Assembly: GCF_018449545.1 (NCBI RefSeq)
Contig: NZ_JAAVUR010000001.1
Coordinates: 310,001 to 374,000 of the forward strand
Reading direction: 5' to 3'
DNA from: Granulicella sp. dw_53
GTDB lineage: Bacteria > Acidobacteriota > Terriglobia > Terriglobales > Acidobacteriaceae
Length of the DNA stretch: 64,000 bases
Shown: one piece after another, positions 24,549 through 32,310 of the stretch
How the letters are laid out: each line of letters opens with the position of its first letter
Numbering within the stretch: position 1 is the stretch's first letter
The notes under the pieces: model-generated
Told to the model about the DNA's origin: nothing
The model's input: only the letters and a program-made list of their open reading frames with translations
Databases searched by the model: none
Position numbers and translations under genes: made by a program

Positions 24549-25310
24549 ATGCAGATTCTGATTGTTGAAGACGACGCCGCCTTGGGTTTGTTCCTGAAGA
24601 AAGGATTGAAGTTAGAGGGGCATGACGTGGAGTGGGTCTCGGATGGCGAGGCCGCTTTGGAACACGTCCGGAGAGAGAGACCTGACCTGATCGTGTTGGA
24701 TCTGAGCCTGCCAAAGAAAGATGGGACAGAGGTGCTGGCTGAGATGCGAGGCCGATTCGATGGGACGGCGGTCTTAGTCCTGACGGGCCGAAGCAATGTC
24801 GAGGAGCGCATCAAGTGCCTGAACCTGGGCGCCGATGATTGCCTGCTCAAGCCCTTCAGCTTCCATGAGCTGACGGCGCGATGCCGGGCTCTGTTGCGGA
24901 GACGCGAGACGTTTGCGGATCCGGTGTTGCGGTTTGGAGAGGTGGAACTGAACCGCATCGAGCGAAAGGTTACGCACTTCGGACGAGCGGTGGAGCTGAC
25001 GGTAAAGGAGTTCGCGTTGCTGGAGTTTCTGATGCAGAGGGCCGGCCGGTGCTGCAGCCGAAGCGAGCTACTTCGGCAGGTGTGGCAGATGTCTCCGGAC
25101 GCGGGGACCAATGTGGTGGATGTGTATATCAACTACTTGAGGAGAAAGCTTGGAGCTGTGACCCCCGAGTCTCATGCCATGTATCCGGTGATCGCTACGG
25201 TGCGGGGCGAGGGGTACCAGATGGGTGGCGAAAAGAGAGCAGCCTTGGGTCTGTCCGTGTCTGACTTCTTTTCGAGGGATACGGCCCTGGGAGTTCTAGA
25301 TGCAAGTTAG
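24549..25310 (+). CDS. OmpR/PhoB-family response regulator
   Basis: A 253-residue regulator. The receiver occupies residues 1-115: acidic pocket in LIVEDDAALG, phospho-acceptor Asp52 in LIVLDLSLPKKDG, Thr in VLVLTGR and Lys in CLLKPFSF. The winged-helix output (130-230) shows LTVKEFALLEFLMQRAGRCCSRSELLRQVW and TNVVDVYINYLRRKL plus the wing IATVRGEGYQM. ATG at 24549 follows GAGAGGAATAG; longer in-frame starts lack homology. It lies upstream of, and overlaps by 11 bases, the small DHp-like gene, and then the sigma-54 activator and flagellar genes, so it probably helps set flagellar expression. It is divergent from lexA. Confidence 0.9.
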   Translation: MQILIVEDDAALGLFLKKGLKLEGHDVEWVSDGEAALEHVRRERPDLIVLDLSLPKKDGTEVLAEMRGRFDGTAVLVLTGRSNVEERIKCLNLGADDCLLKPFSFHELTARCRALLRRRETFADPVLRFGEVELNRIERKVTHFGRAVELTVKEFALLEFLMQRAGRCCSRSELLRQVWQMSPDAGTNVVDVYINYLRRKLGAVTPESHAMYPVIATVRGEGYQMGGEKRAALGLSVSDFFSRDTALGVLDAS

Positions 25311-25536
25311 GCCTAGAGATGAGGTGTTTACAGGGATCGAGGTCGCTCTGCACGAACTCAGCCAGCCGCTTACGGTGCTGCAATGCCGGTTAGAACTGGG
25401 TTTGATGGACGGCAGTGGGAAGGCAACCCATGAAGCGGTGGAGCATGCGTTGCTTGAGTGCAGGAGAGTGAACGCAGCGGTGTCGACGATGCGTGAGTTG
25501 GTGCGACAAGGGCTGGAACAAACAGGAAGAGGGTAA
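25300..25536 (+). CDS. Stand-alone DHp-like (histidine phosphoacceptor) small protein
   Basis: A 78-residue protein overlapping the end of the response-regulator gene by 11 bases. Residues 13-66 resemble the dimerisation/phosphoacceptor helices of histidine kinases: VALHELSQPLTVLQCRLELGL contains an H-box-like HELSQPLT with His18, followed by a second helix ending VNAAVSTMRELVRQGLEQ. There is no ATP-binding domain, membrane segment or sensor, and none follows in another frame. It could be a phosphotransfer or dimerising partner for the flanking receiver proteins, or the relic of a kinase. The family resemblance is from pattern, so moderate certainty. Confidence 0.65.
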   Translation: MQVRPRDEVFTGIEVALHELSQPLTVLQCRLELGLMDGSGKATHEAVEHALLECRRVNAAVSTMRELVRQGLEQTGRG

Positions 25537-25540
25537 TGAA

Positions 25541-26878
25541 GTGGCAATTGGAACTGGTTTGATGGAAGTGGCCGCGACGCGAACGGTGGTATTGGCGAGT
25601 GCAGATGCTGGTCTGCGCCAGAGGCTGCGAACGACGTTGACCGGGTTGCGATGGCAGGTTCGAGAGGCGAGAGGAGGCGCGGAGGCCATGGCCTTTCTCG
25701 AGGAGGCTCGGCCTGAGGCGATCCTTGTGGATAGCTGGCTGCCAGATCTGGAGGTAGGGGAGTTTGCTGGACAACTTCGGCTGTTGTATCCGGCGATGGA
25801 TCTGTTGAGAGTCGATGGAGCGACGGAGACGGGAGCGATACGGAGTCCGAGGAGAAATGAGTTGCTGCATGCGCTCCGTTTGGCGCAGGACGCTCCACCG
25901 AATGACACCGTGGCGTGGGCGACGGCACCGGAGTCGGTGCCTTTTGTTAGAGGCAGCGCAGCGGCGGTTGGGGGCGTTAGCGCGGGTTCTCGCAGCCGTG
26001 CTACGGATTCTCCTCTTTGGATGGAGCGGTCGAGAGAGCCGAGGCCTGCGCGGGAGAGTCTTGTCGGCGGCGTCTCGTCTGCGCAGTCGGGCGCTACGAA
26101 TCCCCAGCGTATGTCTGGAACGATTCCAGAGCTAGTGGGCATGAGCGAACCCATGCAGGAGTTGGCGCAACTGATTCATATGGTTGCGCCACGATCGACT
26201 ACCGTCCTCATCGAAGGTGAGACGGGAACAGGCAAAGAGGTTGTTGCGAAGGCGCTGCACCGGCTAAGCCTGCGTGCGGCTCGACCATTTGTAGTGCTGA
26301 ACTGCGCGGCTATTCCGGAAACGTTGCTGGAGGCAGAGCTGTTCGGGCATACCCGCGGCGCGTTTACGGGGGCGGTCCATTCACGGACGGGTCGGATCGA
26401 GGCTGCCGATGGAGGCACTCTCTTTCTGGATGAGATTGGCGAGATGCCTTTAGCGTTGCAGGCGAAGATGCTGCGTTTTCTGGAGTGCGGCGAGTTGCAG
26501 CGGGTGGGCGACAATGAGACCGTGCGAGTAGATGTACGGGTCATCGCGGCGACTCATCAGCCTCTGGAACTGAGGGCCGCAGAGAAGAGTTTTCGGCTGG
26601 ACCTGTATCACCGGCTAGCAGTGTTTCCGATTGAGATGCCGGCGTTGCGGACACGAATGGAGGATATCGGGCTGTTGGCGGAGCACATTCTTACGTTGCT
26701 GGGACAGGATAGTCCGAGGAAGCGCTTAACCGCAGAGGCTGCAGCGAAGCTGCATGAGCACAGTTGGCCCGGCAATGTGAGAGAGCTAATGCATGTACTG
26801 GAGCGAGGCACGATTCTCTCGGGCGAAAGGCAGGAGATTGGAGCGGAGGAGATCCGTTTTCGGAGGGTGACGCGTTAA
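25541..26878 (+). CDS. Sigma-54-dependent activator without a DNA-binding domain (FlgR-like)
   Basis: A 445-residue protein. GTG at 25541 follows AGGAAGAGGG by about 8 bases. Residues ~10-85 are a degraded receiver (VVLASADAGLRQRL; Asp in AILVDSWLPDL; no clear Lys). The AAA+ domain is complete: Walker A GETGTGKE (~226), GAFTGA (~273) for sigma-54 contact, Walker B GGTLFLDEIGEMP, and the arginine-finger region DLYHRLAVFPIEMPALR. It stops at QEIGAEEIRFRRVTR, where related activators continue into a Fis-type helix-turn-helix. The flagellar activator FlgR of Helicobacter also lacks that domain. Its place before flgB, with sigma-54-like sites nearby, points to control of flagellar genes. Confidence 0.88.
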   Translation: MAIGTGLMEVAATRTVVLASADAGLRQRLRTTLTGLRWQVREARGGAEAMAFLEEARPEAILVDSWLPDLEVGEFAGQLRLLYPAMDLLRVDGATETGAIRSPRRNELLHALRLAQDAPPNDTVAWATAPESVPFVRGSAAAVGGVSAGSRSRATDSPLWMERSREPRPARESLVGGVSSAQSGATNPQRMSGTIPELVGMSEPMQELAQLIHMVAPRSTTVLIEGETGTGKEVVAKALHRLSLRAARPFVVLNCAAIPETLLEAELFGHTRGAFTGAVHSRTGRIEAADGGTLFLDEIGEMPLALQAKMLRFLECGELQRVGDNETVRVDVRVIAATHQPLELRAAEKSFRLDLYHRLAVFPIEMPALRTRMEDIGLLAEHILTLLGQDSPRKRLTAEAAAKLHEHSWPGNVRELMHVLERGTILSGERQEIGAEEIRFRRVTR

Positions 26879-26942
26879 TAGGAGCTAATTTTTTACCCCG
26901 AAAGGCCGATCTAGATCTGTAACTCGATTTGGATTTCTTTCT

Positions 26943-26970
26943 AAGAGCGCTCTCATACGAGGGCGCTTTT
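26943..26970 (+). terminator. Terminator between regulators and flgB
   Basis: AAGAGCGC (26943-26950) pairs with GCGCTTTT (26963-26970), extended by TCTC/GAGG around the loop ATAC. The right arm ends in T and is followed by GTTTGG. It separates the regulator operon from flgB. Confidence 0.7.
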
Positions 26971-26973
26971 GTT

Positions 26974-26989
26974 TGGTGGTCGGGATGCA
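26974..26989 (+). promoter_or_regulatory. Candidate sigma-54 promoter of flgB
   Basis: TGG at 26974-26976 and TGCA at 26986-26989 place the GG and GC doublets exactly 12 bases apart, as in TGGCAC-N5-TTGC. The middle bases match poorly. A start near 27000 would leave the GGAGG ribosome site and the ATG at 27015 in place. Confidence 0.35.
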
Positions 26990-27014
26990 CTGTCTGATTA
27001 CGGAGGTGAAGACG

Positions 27015-27371
27015 ATGCAGGTGACGACAGCGATGGCCGATGCCTTGGGCCGGTATCTCGATCTGACCAGCGCGCAGATGAAGTTAACTGCCGGAAATAT
27101 GGCGAACGTCGATACACCAGGGTTCAAGACGAAGGGCTTCGACTTTGAGACAGAGTTGACGCGGCAGCTCAACGGAAGTGAGACAGGATCGGACGACGCG
27201 CAGGTCGTCGATATCGACGGATTGGTCGCGAGACCCGATGGCAATAACGTATCGATGGACCGTGAGGCGTTGCAGCTCGCTAAGACTCAACTTCAGTTCC
27301 GCATGGGAGTGGAGTTGCTGCGGAACGAGTTCTCGGGCGTGATGAGTGCTATTCATGCGGAGGCGAAGTAA
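27015..27371 (+). CDS. flgB: Flagellar basal-body rod protein FlgB
   Basis: A 118-residue proximal rod protein, exported through the flagellar apparatus. The family signature at the N-terminus is present: LTSAQMKLTAGNMANVDTPGFKTKGFDFE, as is the C-terminal helix QFRMGVELLRNEFSGVMSAI. ATG at 27015 follows GGAGGTGAA; a longer frame from 26973 has no homology. It heads the flagellar operon, with flgC 3 bases after its stop. Confidence 0.93.
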   Translation: MQVTTAMADALGRYLDLTSAQMKLTAGNMANVDTPGFKTKGFDFETELTRQLNGSETGSDDAQVVDIDGLVARPDGNNVSMDREALQLAKTQLQFRMGVELLRNEFSGVMSAIHAEAK

Positions 27372-27374
27372 GTC

Positions 27375-27887
27375 ATGAATCTCTTCGGAATTATGGATGT
27401 AAGCGGGTCGGGGCTCAAAGCTGAACGGGTTCGCGCTGAGGTCGTGGCGTCGAACATGGCGAACTCGGAGACGACGCAGACCGCTGAGGGAGGGCCGTAC
27501 CGCAGGCACCATGTCGTATTTTCGGCTGAGGGAGGCGGGAGCTTCCAGCAGTCCATGAATGGGCAGATGAGTCTGGTTGCAAACAACATGGATAATCCAT
27601 TGATTGGGCATTGGGGCGCGGGATTGGGAGGCTACTCTACCGACGCGCGGACCGTACCTGGAGGGGTGGCTGTATCGGGTGTGATCGAAGATGCGAGCGA
27701 GCCGTTACGGCGCTACGATCCGCAGCATCCAGATGCGGGTGCAGATGGTTATGTGGCGTATCCCGATATCAATCCGTTGACGGAGATGGTCGATCTGATG
27801 GGCGCGAATAGGGCTTATGGATTGAACGCTTCAGCAGTACAGGCGGAGAAGAATATGTTGTCGTCTTCGCTCGAGATCTTGAAATAG
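27375..27887 (+). CDS. flgC: Flagellar basal-body rod protein FlgC
   Basis: A 170-residue rod protein. It has the rod/hook signature SGLKAERVRAEVVASNMANSETTQTAEGGPYRRHHVVF, the Pro/Asp-rich turn DPQHPDADGYVAYPDINPLTEMVDLM near the end in standard form, and the terminal helix MGANRAYGLNASAVQAEKNMLSSSLEILK. Length is slightly above the usual ~135-150 because of an insert around residues 55-75. It forms the rod with FlgB, FlgF, FlgG and FliE; FlgF and FlgG are not encoded in this window. Confidence 0.93.
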   Translation: MNLFGIMDVSGSGLKAERVRAEVVASNMANSETTQTAEGGPYRRHHVVFSAEGGGSFQQSMNGQMSLVANNMDNPLIGHWGAGLGGYSTDARTVPGGVAVSGVIEDASEPLRRYDPQHPDAGADGYVAYPDINPLTEMVDLMGANRAYGLNASAVQAEKNMLSSSLEILK

Positions 27888-27923
27888 CAGCAATAGAGCC
27901 ACGGGAAAGGTTTGGGGAACGTG

Positions 27924-28226
27924 ATGCTTGATATTGGACAGATTGCGGGACAGCTTAAGAGTGCGGCTGCGGGACAGACGCAGAGTGCAAGTGGGGATGG
28001 GAATGGAGTGCCGTTCTCCGGGATGATTAAGGCGATGGTGGAACAGACGAGTGCTCTGGACCAGAAGGCTTCGAAGGCAGTCGCTGGAGTGCTGAACGGA
28101 CAAGGCGTCGAGATCCACGATGCGATGATCGCGACGCAGAAGGCCAGCGTTGGATTCGAACTTGCGTTACAGGTCAGGAACAAAGCTGTAGCGGCTTATG
28201 AGCAGATGATGAATATGCAGTTTTAG
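27924..28226 (+). CDS. fliE: Flagellar hook-basal body complex protein FliE
   Basis: A 100-residue protein joining the MS ring to the rod. The C-terminal half (GQGVEIHDAMIATQKASVGFELALQVRNKAVAAYEQMMNMQF) is the diagnostic FliE region. ATG at 27924 (MLDIGQIAG) was chosen over an in-frame TTG four codons upstream. It follows flgC by 36 bases. Confidence 0.93.
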   Translation: MLDIGQIAGQLKSAAAGQTQSASGDGNGVPFSGMIKAMVEQTSALDQKASKAVAGVLNGQGVEIHDAMIATQKASVGFELALQVRNKAVAAYEQMMNMQF

Positions 28227-28276
28227 AGATGCTCTGCTGAGCTTCTTGCAATATTTCCGGATGATGAGTGGAGCAG

Positions 28277-30037
28277 ATGGCGGATAACGGACAGACAGAG
28301 ATCGCGTTGCAGCGGGCAGAGCAACCAAGAGCGACGACACCAGCGGGAAGGGCGTTGGCGATGGTATCGGTTTTGCGGCAGAGGTTTGCCGCGCTGCCGC
28401 CGAAGGGAAGAAACTGGCTGGCTGCTTCTCTGATATTTCTCGGGGCAATCTGCGCGGGGATGGTCTGGTATGCGCAGCGGCCGGACTGGAGAGTGCTGTT
28501 CTCTGGGCTCGATGGAAAAGATGTGCAGCAGGTGTCTCAGGAGCTTGCTGCGGCTGGGATCCCTTACGAGATCGCCGCAGATGGAGGCGGGATCGAGGTT
28601 CCGGCCGAGATGCTGGATAAGGCTCGCATGGAGGTCGCGGCGAAGGGAATGCCGCAGACGGGACGATTGGGATTCGAGCTCTTCGATAAGCCGAATTGGG
28701 TGGGAAGTGAGTTCGACGAAAGAGTCAACTATCAAAGGGCGCTTGAGGGAGAGTTGGAGCACACGATCGGGACGATTGGGGCTGTTCGGGCAGCTCGGGT
28801 GCATTTGGTCCTGCCGCAGCAGAGTCTGTTTGCGGGAGAGCAGAAGCTGGCGAAGGCTTCGGTGGTGTTGAAACTGAAGCGTCCGTCGATGGAGCCCGAA
28901 CAGGCTGACGCGATTCGCAGCCTGGTAGCGGGCTCTGTAGAGAACCTGAATCCGGATCAGGTGACGCTGGTAGATGCGGACGGACGCGTGAATATGAAAC
29001 CGAGATCGAAGGATGCGGCGGAGGCGGATCTGGAGCAGGGGATGGAGGCAAAGCTTGTGGCGATGCTGGAGCCGCTTGCCGGCAGAGATAACGTTCGCGC
29101 CACAGTGAACGTGAGTTATGACGAAGGGGCCGAGGAGCGGACGGACGAGGTCTATGATCCAGCCCAGGCTGCGGCGTCATCGATGCAGAAGAGCGACCAG
29201 AGCGCGGCGCAGGTTGCGAAGGCGCAGGGAGTTCCGGGAACGGCGAGTAACTCTCCTGCGGGAGCTCCGGTAGGAACCGTTGCTGGGTCGCAGGCGGCCG
29301 CGGCGCCTGGAACTCCGCCTCTGTTGCAGAAGGAAGCTCTGCCGGTTTATCCGCAGAATGGGCCGATGGGGCAGACGCTGCATCAGGAGAATGGTACCTA
29401 TCTGGTCACGAAACATACCACTCACCGGGAGCAGGGACCAGGCAGGATACGGCGGGTGACGGCGGCGGTGGTCGTGAACGATCGCTCTGTTGTGCAAGGT
29501 GAGGGCAAGGCAGCACACAGGGTCTGGAAGGCACGAAGTGGTGAGGAGATGCATCGACTGGAGCAATTGGCCCAGGCAGCCGTGGGTTTCGATTCGACAC
29601 GCGGCGATCAGGTGGTTATGGAGAATGTGAGCTTCAGCTCGAATGCTCCGGAGATCGGTCCGGTTGGGATGGACAAGGTGCTGGAGGGAACGCGGACTTT
29701 GCTCCATGCACAGCCGGCGCTGCCGAAGATGTTGCTGCTCGGTGTGTTTGGTCTGCTTCTCGTGCTGCTTGTACTGAAGCCAGCGGCAAGGCAACTGAAT
29801 ATGGTGCTGAAGGAGCCGCCGGCGCTGGAGGCTGGTCCACAGATAAGGGGCACTGTGGAGGTGCTCACTCCGAGCGAGGCCGAGGCGCAGAGTTTGGCTA
29901 TGGCTGAAACTCAGAACCGCCTGAAGGCGCAGGTGGGTCTCTTTGACCATGTCTCGGAGCACATACGGCGAGAGCCGGTACAGAGCACACGCCTGCTTGA
30001 GGCCTGGATCTCTGGCGACGAAGGAGGGAAGAGCTAA
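28277..30037 (+). CDS. fliF: Flagellar MS-ring protein FliF
   Basis: A 586-residue inner-membrane ring protein on which the export gate and rotor assemble. Transmembrane helices lie near residues 45-65 (AASLIFLGAICAGMVWYA) and 475-495 (MLLLGVFGLLLVLLVLKPA). Between them are the YscJ/FliF repeats (RVLFSGLDGKDVQQVSQELAAAGIPYEI; RAARVHLVLPQQSLF) and a long Ala/Gly/Pro linker. The C-terminal tail that binds FliG is present (FDHVSEHIRREPVQSTRLLEAWI). ATG at 28277 has GGAG only 3 bases away, so GTG at 28268 is an alternative. Its stop overlaps the fliG start by one base. Confidence 0.95.
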   Translation: MADNGQTEIALQRAEQPRATTPAGRALAMVSVLRQRFAALPPKGRNWLAASLIFLGAICAGMVWYAQRPDWRVLFSGLDGKDVQQVSQELAAAGIPYEIAADGGGIEVPAEMLDKARMEVAAKGMPQTGRLGFELFDKPNWVGSEFDERVNYQRALEGELEHTIGTIGAVRAARVHLVLPQQSLFAGEQKLAKASVVLKLKRPSMEPEQADAIRSLVAGSVENLNPDQVTLVDADGRVNMKPRSKDAAEADLEQGMEAKLVAMLEPLAGRDNVRATVNVSYDEGAEERTDEVYDPAQAAASSMQKSDQSAAQVAKAQGVPGTASNSPAGAPVGTVAGSQAAAAPGTPPLLQKEALPVYPQNGPMGQTLHQENGTYLVTKHTTHREQGPGRIRRVTAAVVVNDRSVVQGEGKAAHRVWKARSGEEMHRLEQLAQAAVGFDSTRGDQVVMENVSFSSNAPEIGPVGMDKVLEGTRTLLHAQPALPKMLLLGVFGLLLVLLVLKPAARQLNMVLKEPPALEAGPQIRGTVEVLTPSEAEAQSLAMAETQNRLKAQVGLFDHVSEHIRREPVQSTRLLEAWISGDEGGKS

Positions 30038-31134
30038 TGGCGGCAGGAATGCAAGCGTCGACATCCACTGGATGGGAGACGGTACGACAGACGCCACCGC
30101 TGTTGTTGGCGGAGTCAGGCTTTGTGGCTGCGGATGTGCCGGGAATCCGGAAGGCCGCGATCCTGATGGTGGCACTCGGCGATGAGTTGGCAAAGATGCT
30201 GTTACAGAGTCTGACCGAGCGAGATGTTCGGCGAGTAACAGACGAGATCACTCAGTTGGGCGAGGTGCCGCTGACGCAACTGACGCAGGTGTTGACGGAG
30301 TTTTACGGACTGTTGGAGACACAACAGTACGTCGTACGAGGCGGCGTGGACTATGCCCTGAAGCTGTTGACGGAGGCCTTTGGGCCGCAGAAGGCGAGTC
30401 AACTGCTGGCTCAAGTGAACCGGCTGCGAGAACAGAGTGCAGGGGATCTTGCTGTGCTACAGAAGATGGAGCCGCAGCAGTTGAGTAAGTTTCTGGCCAA
30501 CGAACAGCCCCAGACGGTCGCGCTTGTGATGGCTCATCTAGAGGCCAACCGGGGATCGACGGTGTTGAAGAATCTGCAGGAGCCGATGCGTGTCGAGGTG
30601 GTGCGGAAGCTGGCGGAGATGAGGCAGTTCTCTCCGGAGATGGCGCAACAGGTGGCGTTGGTGCTGCACAAACGGATGGAAGGGCTGGGGACGGGCGGAC
30701 GAAAGACTTACTCGGGCTTCAAGGCGGTCGCGGACATCCTGAACGGAGTCGACCACGGGATGAGCAAGGGAATTCTCGAACAGATCGAGTCGACGGAGCC
30801 GGAGTTAGCGATCGGAATACGAAATCTCATGTTTACGTTCGAAGATCTCGTGACGGTTCCGGTGCAAAGCATTCGAGAGCTGATAGGAGCGTCTGACAGG
30901 CGAGTGCTTGCATTGGCGCTGAAGGGCGCGCAGGACAACATCAAGTCACATCTGTTCCAGGCGATGAGCTCGCGGGCCGTGGAGATGTTGAAGGAGGACA
31001 TGGACGCGATGGGTCCTGTACGCGGCAAGGATGTTGCAGGCGCGAAGCAGACTCTACTGACGCTGGCGCGCACGATGGAGGCGGAAGGGAAGCTCATGTT
31101 GAAGCTGGAGGTGAACGATGATCTCGCAGTCTGA
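30037..31134 (+). CDS. fliG: Flagellar motor switch protein FliG
   Basis: A 365-residue rotor protein. The N-terminal domain (GIRKAAILMVALGDELAKMLLQSLTERDVRRVTDEI) binds FliF. The middle domain has NEQPQTVALVMAHLE, a variant of the usual EHPQT surface, and the C-terminal torque domain has VPVQSIRELIGASDRRVLALALKGAQ...MSSRAVEMLKEDMDAMGPVRGKDV, including the charged residues that face the stator. The start overlaps the fliF stop (TAATG), indicating translational coupling. No motAB genes are present in the window. Confidence 0.95.
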   Translation: MAAGMQASTSTGWETVRQTPPLLLAESGFVAADVPGIRKAAILMVALGDELAKMLLQSLTERDVRRVTDEITQLGEVPLTQLTQVLTEFYGLLETQQYVVRGGVDYALKLLTEAFGPQKASQLLAQVNRLREQSAGDLAVLQKMEPQQLSKFLANEQPQTVALVMAHLEANRGSTVLKNLQEPMRVEVVRKLAEMRQFSPEMAQQVALVLHKRMEGLGTGGRKTYSGFKAVADILNGVDHGMSKGILEQIESTEPELAIGIRNLMFTFEDLVTVPVQSIRELIGASDRRVLALALKGAQDNIKSHLFQAMSSRAVEMLKEDMDAMGPVRGKDVAGAKQTLLTLARTMEAEGKLMLKLEVNDDLAV

Positions 31135-31861
31135 GGCGGAGGAGGCTGCCGCAGGGGAAGAGATGACAGTGCCTCTGCTGGAGGGGACCGGACGCGGCGG
31201 CAGGGAGGCGGTGCGGCTGGAGTTCGTCTCCATGGATACAGCACCGTCTCGAGCGGACGATGAAAGTGGAGCGGCTGTTGAGGTGGAGCGAGGAGTTTTG
31301 CAGGATCAGGAAGCGCGCGCCTTGCGGGAGCGGGAGGCAGAGGCGGAGCGGAGGCGATTCGCCACGGAGTTGGAGGCAACTCTCCGGAGGGGCAGGACCG
31401 AAGGGAAGGAAGAGGCGGAGGAGAAGGCGGAGCAGGAGATCGCTGCGGAGCGGAGCTCGGTGTTGCGGACTTGTGAGGCCTTCCGGAAGGAGCGTGAGGG
31501 ATACTTTGGCGCGGTCGAGGCCGAGGTGGTGAAGCTGGCTCTGGCGATCGCTGCGCGGGTCTTGCATCGCGAGGTGAAGTTGGATCCGCTATTGTTGCGG
31601 GGCGTCGTGAAGGTTGCGCTGGAGAAGATCCTGGAGGAGAGCGGCACGGTTCTCCGTGTGCCGATGGAGGATTTGGCGGCGTGGCAGGAGCTTATGGAAG
31701 GTGAAGACGCCGCGACGGTCGAGGTGTCGGGCGATGCACGGCTTGCGCGTGGAGAGTGTGTTCTGGAGACGCGGGTGGGCAAGGTCGAGTTAGGGGTTGA
31801 GGCTCAGCTGGAGGAGATAGAGAAGGGGTTCTTCGATCTGCTGCAGCGAAGGCCTACCTGA
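31118..31861 (+). CDS. fliH: Flagellar assembly protein FliH
   Basis: A 247-residue negative regulator/stator of the export ATPase FliI. Its long Glu/Arg-rich coiled coil (residues ~50-130) is followed by the FliH/YscL C-terminal domain (VEAEVVKLALAIAARVLHREVKLDPLLLRGVVKVALEKI ... GDARLARGECVLETRVGKVELGVEAQLEEIEKGFFDLL). ATG at 31118 lies 17 bases inside fliG. Downstream the operon is interrupted by repeat copy 2 before fliI. Confidence 0.88.
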   Translation: MISQSEAEEAAAGEEMTVPLLEGTGRGGREAVRLEFVSMDTAPSRADDESGAAVEVERGVLQDQEARALREREAEAERRRFATELEATLRRGRTEGKEEAEEKAEQEIAAERSSVLRTCEAFRKEREGYFGAVEAEVVKLALAIAARVLHREVKLDPLLLRGVVKVALEKILEESGTVLRVPMEDLAAWQELMEGEDAATVEVSGDARLARGECVLETRVGKVELGVEAQLEEIEKGFFDLLQRRPT

Positions 31862-31906
31862 TGGATCTGGGATCGGTACGGGTAGTTCGTTCGTACACTT
31901 TGCTTC

Positions 31907-32236
31907 CACCCCCTCCCCCCGCCAAATTGGGTCAAAGTCTTCATTTGATTAAGTTTGGGCTTGGACTTTTGTATGTTGAACTCGGCGTTCCAATAGACGA
32001 CTCGGGATTCATCTGTCTCTGACCTGAGAGATTTGAATTGATAAAGAACTGGAAGACTGCCGCACTAAGCGGTAGATGGTTGGACTTTTCTTCCAACTCG
32101 ATTTCTTACTTCTACTTCTATTTTACGGAGCGGAGCATAACTAAACTGCCACTTCTATCTCGTTGGTCTGTCGACTGTTAGGTGGAAATGGGGCTTGACA
32201 GGTGTTTTTGCCGAAAATTTCGGGATGTGAGGTTGT
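31907..32236 (+). repeat. Dispersed intergenic repeat, copy 2
   Basis: The C-run CACCCCCTCCCCCC (31907-31920) begins 46 bases after the fliH stop, the same distance as in copy 1 after its gene. The blocks ACTTCTATTTTA (32114-32125), GAGCG, CATAACTAAACTGCCA (ending 32151), GGGGCTTGACA (32190-32200) and TTTTTGCCG follow in the same order. In the ACTTCTATTTTA-to-TGCCA block, copies 1 and 2 differ at only a few positions. It fills the 449-base gap between fliH and fliI, which has no other gene. Confidence 0.75.
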
Positions 32237-32268
32237 AATCGGCTGTCGTGATTGGGGTTATTAGTCGC

Positions 32269-32295
32269 TCAACATTTCGTTGTTTTTGCCGATAA
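32269..32295 (+). promoter_or_regulatory. Candidate sigma-28 (FliA) promoter of fliI
   Basis: TCAA at 32269-32272 and GCCGATAA at 32288-32295 are 15 bases apart. GCCGATAA is the exact sigma-28 -10, and TCAA is one change from the TAAA -35. fliA is in the same gene cluster. The predicted start (about 32302) would leave under 10 bases before the TTG of fliI at 32311, with GGAGG within it, so the leader would be very short. Confidence 0.5.
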
Positions 32296-32310
32296 GTAGA
32301 TGGAGGAAAT

